Positions 52,574-64,000 of a stretch of 64,000 nucleotides of DNA are shown here, piece after piece. The first letter of the stretch is position 1. Each line of letters starts with the position of its first letter. The translations under genes and the position numbers were made by a program. This stretch comes from Corticium candelabrum. Taxonomy: Eukaryota; Porifera; Homoscleromorpha; Homosclerophorida; Plakinidae. Location: NCBI RefSeq assembly GCF_963422355.1, contig NC_085093.1, positions 3,475,503 to 3,539,502 on the forward strand. Reading direction: 5' to 3'. The notes under the pieces were generated by a model that ran no database searches, was not told the origin of the DNA, and saw only the letters and a list, made by a program, of their open reading frames with translations.

Positions 52574-53009
52574 GTCACAGATGAAGGTTTTGATGTAAAG
52601 CAAATTGACTGTCTGCACAGAGATCATGGATGTGATTTGGTCAGTTGTGAACTGTGTACTGATTCTATATATATTATTATTCTTTTCAGTGATAATGATT
52701 TAAATGGCAGTTGTTCCTTCTCTATACGTGATTGGCTTGAACCAAAAAGAAAGTATAATTTGAATTTGGTCACGGAGTACAGATAGTTCAATTGATGGGT
52801 GGGAACTATGGGAAGGCAAGTGATACTCTAGCACCCTGCACTGCAATTTGCTGTCAGCCAGCCAGCTAAAAGTCATCATTTGTTGCTGGTACAAATGCGA
52901 AGAAAAGTATCTTGGTACTGTAGTGTGTACCATTTATGTCACAGCCCACAGCAAATTACTAAGTCAATTGAACTCAATTCTTCAGTTGCAGGGTGGACTG
53001 CAATGATAC
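52574..53009. other. Short convergent region IRSp53-like / forkhead
   Basis: Only about 436 bp separate the two stop codons. The two 3' untranslated regions probably share it or overlap. No repeat was seen. Confidence 0.5.
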
Positions 53010-54163
<1,154 letters not shown>

Positions 54164-55948
54164 ATCGCATAAAAATACTAATAATCGATAATAATCAAGT
54201 GTGTCTGTACTGGCCAATTAGAAGCGAGATCAAAGTCTGGGAGTGGATCTGATTGGCTGTTTTCTTTCAGAAACGCAAAGCGCATGTGCCTGAGCACGTT
54301 GATGACTGATGAGATATTAGACAGAGCTAGAAATATTTCAGATGCTTGGATGACCATTGTTGTGAAGCAGAATTAACTGTTCTGGTTTCTAGTGCAACCG
54401 AGACCGATTGAGTCATTTCATTTCATTCAAGTTTACGACTTTGAAGTATACTAGCTAGATGGGAGGTTGTGGTCTATAGCTATAGACGCATGCAGTTAGA
54501 GAGAGTGTGTAGTAGCTATAGTACAGCCGCACGATCAGTACTGCATTTTGAGATCACTACCAGTACCATGCATAGCTATCATTGCAGATGGAAGCAGAAA
54601 CACTCAATCTCCAAACCACGACCGCAGCTTCTCGTGGTCGAGGTGGCAATGGTGCACGTGGTTTCAATGATTAAAACCGGAGGCAAAGCCTCTGGCTATA
54701 GTAGTGATGTCGACGACGCTAGACCGACTAGGCGGTACTATGCAGTTAGCGCACGCATAGGTTCACTGTTCTGAATAGCACTAGACTAACGTTGTCTCTA
54801 ACTACTAGACAAACACAGGTGATTCATTGTTTTGAGGACTCAACCCAAAGTTACAAGACAAAGTAGTTGCATCGATACGTGGAAATGTGTTGTGAGTGTC
54901 ATAGTCAATTTCTTACAGTGCTGATTTGTTATACGAGCCGGATCTATTAGGTGTGTCTACTGTCCATTGTACAGTCTGGTATGTTGCTAATGCTTGTGCG
55001 TGCTTGCTCATTTTGTGCGCAGCAGCTGTCGGTGTTGTGGAGGAAATTAGTGGTAAAATTTACGGTCTAGTACATGTAGCTGAAGTGTCGTTGAGTAAAC
55101 TGTAACATTTCTCTAGACTCGTACCCAGTCCTCTCCTCGCGCGCGCTCCACGTGTTCTAGCACGTGCTTTTTGTTCCACTATCGAGGAGAATGCAATCAA
55201 GGTGCATACTGGCCGAGGGTTTGCACTTCTTTATTAAATAATTAATGAGTTAGATTACTGTGTTTTTTGGCGGAAACATTCCTCAGCAATTGGGAAGTGT
55301 TTCTATGCTCAATTTGTTCTAAACAACGCTGGCGCAATGGATATATACGACATTGGAAGAACTAAAAGATTTGATTTAGCAACTCTAGAGACCGGGATCT
55401 GTCTGTCTTTCTGTCTGTCAATACATATCTACATGGCAAAGTTGCAGGCACCACCGAGCCCGAGGATGCAGAGAAAGTAGAGAAGAAGTAAGATGACGAC
55501 AACCCCGATAAAGCTGAAAACATTGATATATTATTCATTACTTGTATGCTAACCGTCTTTTAACTGCCTATGGTCTGGCATTTGAACAGAGGAGGTGCTG
55601 GTTGGTTGGTGGAGCTTGTCAATGCTCATAGTTTATTGCTACTAAAAACTGGTAAAGTGAACACACAGGCTCTTACTGATCTTTGCTTCAGTTAGTACAG
55701 TATCTATCCATTTTAGCTAGAGTCCATCTAATCAATTTAAAACATTCATGATTGTTTAGGATAATAAATTGTTACACACTACCCCATCTCATTGCTCCTT
55801 TGCTAAATCTAGATGTAGTCAGTTGCAAGACATTGTAAATTTAAAAAATAATTTGCAGGAGTTGAAAAACCATGTCTATACGGTATAAAGTACAGTTACA
55901 CAGTAGTAAAATGCTAAGTATAGTCTACACTAATAATTATTGTCAGTT
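54164..55948. other. Intergenic region upstream of the forkhead gene
   Basis: No exon with a recognisable product, RNA gene or clear repeat was seen in this 1.8 kb. It contains the forkhead gene promoter side and the 3' side of the collagen-like gene. Confidence 0.45.
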
Positions 55949-58147
<2,199 letters not shown>

Positions 58148-58598
58148 GTTGCAACTAGGCAGATGGCTGTTAGAGTGAGTAGTTGTATCACTAAACGATT
58201 AGCTCCTCGCTGATGGCTGTCAAATTGGCGAGCAGTACGAGAGCGACCTTTCAACAGATTAAACTAGACTGGGGTGTGGCTAACGCACGTGAGTCAACAC
58301 GCAGTGTGAGCACGTGCGTCAAAGTTCAATGAAACTCATTCGACAACATCGCTCATTCGTCAACATGTCAACACGACCCATTCGGCAACATGAGCTGCAG
58401 TGTACCAAAGCGATACATTTTGGCAACTTTTTAGTGACTAATACCTGCAGTGGCGAATCCAGAGTGGTACTTGGGGTGCGTTTAGGCACCAACTTTTTTT
58501 CAAATTGCGATTAGGAACAGGAAAGCAAAACTAGGGAAAAGGGCGGTGCGACGTTGTGAAAGCAAACTCAAGAGAGTAGTGTAGTTGCAAACGTACAA

Positions 58599-58752
58599 GC
58601 TAGAGAACTAGGCGATTCAGCAGTGATCACCAACGTAGTAAGATATATTGCGTTAGTTAATTTAGACCACTATTTGAGTTATTAGAACTAGAGAACTAAA
58701 CGATTCAGCAGTGATCACCAACGTAGCAAGGTATATTGTGTTAATTAATTAG
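58599..58752. repeat. Two tandem units of about 88 bp
   Basis: The phrase gattcagcagtgatcaccaa within ctagagaacta...atatattg occurs at about 58599-58665 and again at about 58687-58752 with a few changes. Confidence 0.85.
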
Positions 58753-58787
58753 TTTGCTTTGTCTTTGGTTCCAGGTAGAGTCATGGT

Positions 58788-58789
<2 letters not shown>

Positions 58790-58853
<64 letters not shown>
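58790..58853. repeat. (TA)n microsatellite
   Basis: About 32 TA units, pure. Confidence 0.98.
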
Positions 58854-58857
<4 letters not shown>

Positions 58858-60359
58858 ATACTTTTTAATTGTGAGCATGCCACGTACTGAACTAACAAAC
58901 TTTTTTTATGATGCCCTCTCTCTAGCTAGAAAGCCATGCATGCAAGACATGGAATTGCTGTACTGGACAACAAATTGAGAGAATCATGAGGGAGACATTC
59001 CAGATAGCATTAGATCAAATATCAGATAATGTGACAAAACAATTTTCTTAGCTGCAGTCTAGCAGAGATACAACGCTCTCAGAAGAGCAACAAATTACAG
59101 GAACTGTACACACAATTTTTAATCTAAGAATATACCAATAATCAGTGTCATAGAACGTCTCGAAGTCGAAACGTTAATTAACCTCTGTCTAGACCTACTA
59201 AAGGTTTAAAATGGGCCAAGTATAAGGCTCAGTGGACGCACGGAATGGACGTCGATTATGTCATTATGATACAATTCTGGGTGCTGAACAGTAATTAAAT
59301 ACTATGATTAGGCCAACATTAGCGCAAGCGCGTTCACATCGCTAACTATTAGTAAGTCACGTGGGCACGTGAGTGTAATTAGCCTCGACAGTTTCATTCG
59401 TCATATCCGGCAAGAATTCGCGTGAATTGTCTTGACGAATCCATTGCTTTAGGTTTTGAAGAGGGAAACATTTAGTTTGCTTTCTGCGGCAGCTCCTTCA
59501 GGAACGGCAGGAAGTTGTCACGTGTACAGGACGTAAGTCTAGACGTAGTATACATCTGCATGCGCTTCCGTATACGTCGCCATGTTGTTGCTGCATTTGT
59601 ACGTTTAGACATACAACACCACATCAGAAACATCGGTGGCATGCTCTTCTTGTATTACCTCACGTGCCATAGTCACGTGCAACCACTAAAACGCCACCGA
59701 TGTGGTTGTAATACTATACTTTACGGCGCTAGAATGGCATCAGAATGGCGTTACACTAATCATGATTAGGACCGGTGTGATTGAGTGGCGTTAGTGCACT
59801 AACGCCAAATAAGAAACTAATCTAAATAAAACTAATTAGTCATGATTAGGCTCGGTTGAACACGCTCTAGGTCTACCATGATACCATGTTGTAGGTATGA
59901 AATACATCTGTGATAAGACATTAATTAATGTATACTGTATATGGTATCTACAGTACCAACTCTAGTCTAACTTTACTAAATCATTGTATTTGCATCACAT
60001 TTTCCCTAGAAGTCTGGAATCCATCACTGTTTACTGTCTACATGCTGTGTAGCTAGACAAACTGCACCTCACAAACTTTTTTAAGGCACTTGCATACGTA
60101 GAGTTGCATTCTATCAATGTCTCTACCGTACACAGACCTAGGTGTAGGTTGGTTTGGGTATCTAGCTAGACACGTGAAAGCGTAATTGCAAGCTCAAACT
60201 ATGTCTACAGCTTGGATCAATCGTAACTGTTGTAGTTGTTTGCAAAAACAAAATAATTTCAGTTTGTAAATAATCATAAATACTTGAAAAAATGCAATGC
60301 AAGTGGTAACTATTACTCTATCTATTGAATACCAACATTAGACGACCTTCTCCGCAGCA

Positions 60360-60431
60360 GCCGTGATCGTATAGTGGTTAGTACTCTGCGTTGTGGCCGC
60401 AGCAACCTCGGTTCGAATCCGAGTCACGGCA
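60360..60431 (+). tRNA. tRNA-His (anticodon GTG)
   Basis: The cloverleaf is complete. The acceptor arms are GCCGTGA and TCACGGC with discriminator A. The D arm lies in TCGTATAGTGGTTAGTA. The anticodon stem CTGCG/CGCAG holds loop TTGTGGC with anticodon GTG. The T arm carries GGTTCGAATCC. There is no intron. A TTTTT run right after the gene (from about 60433) fits a polymerase III stop. The 5' G at position -1 is not encoded (the base before is A), as usual for eukaryotic tRNA-His, where it is added later. Confidence 0.97.
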
Positions 60432-60579
60432 GTTTTTGCACGCTTGCTATATTTTTTGCTTTTAATTAAACAAGTTGTTCTTTTGTAGTCCAATACTTCA
60501 ACGTGTTCTTATTAAGATTCTGAAGTCGTGCTATCTCAATTGCCTTCCAGTCACGTGATACACAGCCACGTGACCGGTA

Positions 60580-63280
<2,701 letters not shown>

Positions 63281-63496
63281 GTATGTCTGATAATAATGAG
63301 ATAGTTACATGATCATTAAAGTATGCTAATCCACCTGCATGCTTGGCAGTACAAAAACGTTTTCCAGTTGTCAGTATCATACTATGTGTGCTGATGGCGT
63401 GTTTTGGTAGCATTTGTGGTTGAATGAGGCTTTTCAAACATGGATTTGCTTTGTCTGCAAATGTTCCAAGGGCAAACGTTAGCGAGACTTCTTGTA

Positions 63497-63906
63497 AGGC
63501 CGTTTCACACTATACTCTAAAGCACATTGAATACGCATTGGCTGTCACATTGCATTCGATGTGAATTTGCTCAAACCACATATGGAGGTGGTTTGAAGTG
63601 GATTCAATGTGCATTGGCGGTTGCACGTGGTATGTTGGTAGGCAGCAGTAGATCTACGTTTCCTCTCTATCCCGTGCTTATGGCATAGATGGACGTACTG
63701 TAACCAAAGGTAGAGAACTATCTTCACGAAGAGACTGACAGCCGTGATGTCCGCAGGTTCCAACATACGTTACACGACTAGGTGTGTTTATGACGTTTAC
63801 GCAAATTACATTTTCCTATTATGAAATGGATCAATGCGCATCCAATTTACATCTGCTGCGAAGTGGATTGAATGTGGCTTAATGCGTTTCAAGTGTGAAA
63901 AGGCCT
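63497..63906. mobile_element. MITE with 3-bp target duplication
   Basis: The ends are AGGCCGTTTCACACT and AGTGTGAAAAGGCCT, inverted repeats with one mismatch. GTA flanks both sides (63494-63496 and 63907-63909). The interior repeats gaatgtgcattgg-type words. It is 410 bp with no coding capacity, in an EIF3B intron. Confidence 0.75.
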
Positions 63907-64000
63907 GTAGTCTATCATTGTCCAGTTACATGCTGGATTTCCTACTGTGGGGATGACTTACTACTTGGGGCTTAAAATGGCAGTGAGATGGACGCACAAT

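Larger units (their letters stand above)
58148..60359. other. Intergenic region before tRNA-His
   Basis: It holds the two-unit repeat at 58599-58752 and the (TA)n tract at 58790-58853. Short hairpins include tggcgttagtgcactaacgcca near 59784 and a accacatc...atcggtggc / gccaccgatgtggt pair at 59613-59705. No coding exon was recognised. Confidence 0.5.

Noticed and set aside
63980-64000. Next EIF3B exon beginning with RWTH at the window edge
   Set aside because: The translation resembles the family's RWTETYVRWSP region, but the phase after exon 63152-63280 would create TGA. Too little sequence to decide.

Overview
This is a eukaryotic, metazoan genomic window. It holds intron-rich genes with GT-AG splice sites, animal-type gene families (RBFOX, espin-like, IRSp53/BAIAP2, forkhead, heparan-sulfate 3-O-sulfotransferase, MFSD11, eIF3 subunits), one tRNA-His(GTG), many (CA/TG)n microsatellites and many short non-autonomous DNA transposons. 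The divergent but readily alignable proteins, compact genes, and the presence of both a GH5 cellulase-like gene and a short membrane collagen suggest an early-branching invertebrate, possibly a sponge. That placement is inference only.

Layout. 1-9.2 kb: a tandem segmental duplication, each unit carrying one minus-strand secreted vWA-domain gene (copy A decayed, copy B intact). 9.9-12.05 kb: an RBFOX splicing-factor gene (-) with all ten coding exons, arranged head to head with EIF3L (+), 13.3-26.3 kb. EIF3L introns hold a nested set of DNA transposons. 27.6-34.5 kb: a 17-exon minus-strand gene with espin-type ankyrin repeats, a long charged coiled coil and a C-terminal calponin-homology-like segment. 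34.7-37.0 kb: a membrane-anchored JmjC/cupin-like dioxygenase (-). 37.9-39.0 kb: HS3ST-like sulfotransferase (+). 40.4-45.4 kb: MFSD11-like transporter (+). 46.4-47.8 kb: a GH5 endoglucanase-like gene (-) with three disabling lesions. 48.4-52.6 kb: IRSp53-like I-BAR/SH3 protein with a large Gln-rich insert (+). 53.0-54.2 kb: a divergent forkhead protein (-). 55.9-58.1 kb: a type II membrane collagen-like protein (-) whose only intron is bounded by transposon-like inverted repeats. 60.36 kb: tRNA-His. 60.58 kb to the window end: 5' part of EIF3B (+).

The genes do not form an operon or a defence system. Shared themes are translation (EIF3L, EIF3B, tRNA-His), splicing (RBFOX) and actin/membrane structure (espin-like, IRSp53-like). 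The most unusual points are: an intron that looks like an inserted inverted-repeat element supplying its own splice site; frequent TG/CA or tetranucleotide tracts starting within tens of bases of 5' splice sites; a forkhead domain with a rewritten recognition helix; an ankyrin-coiled-coil-CH architecture; and two transposons nested in a third. Exon coordinates were assigned by hand from splice consensus, reading-phase continuity and family resemblance remembered from known proteins. No alignment or database search was run.
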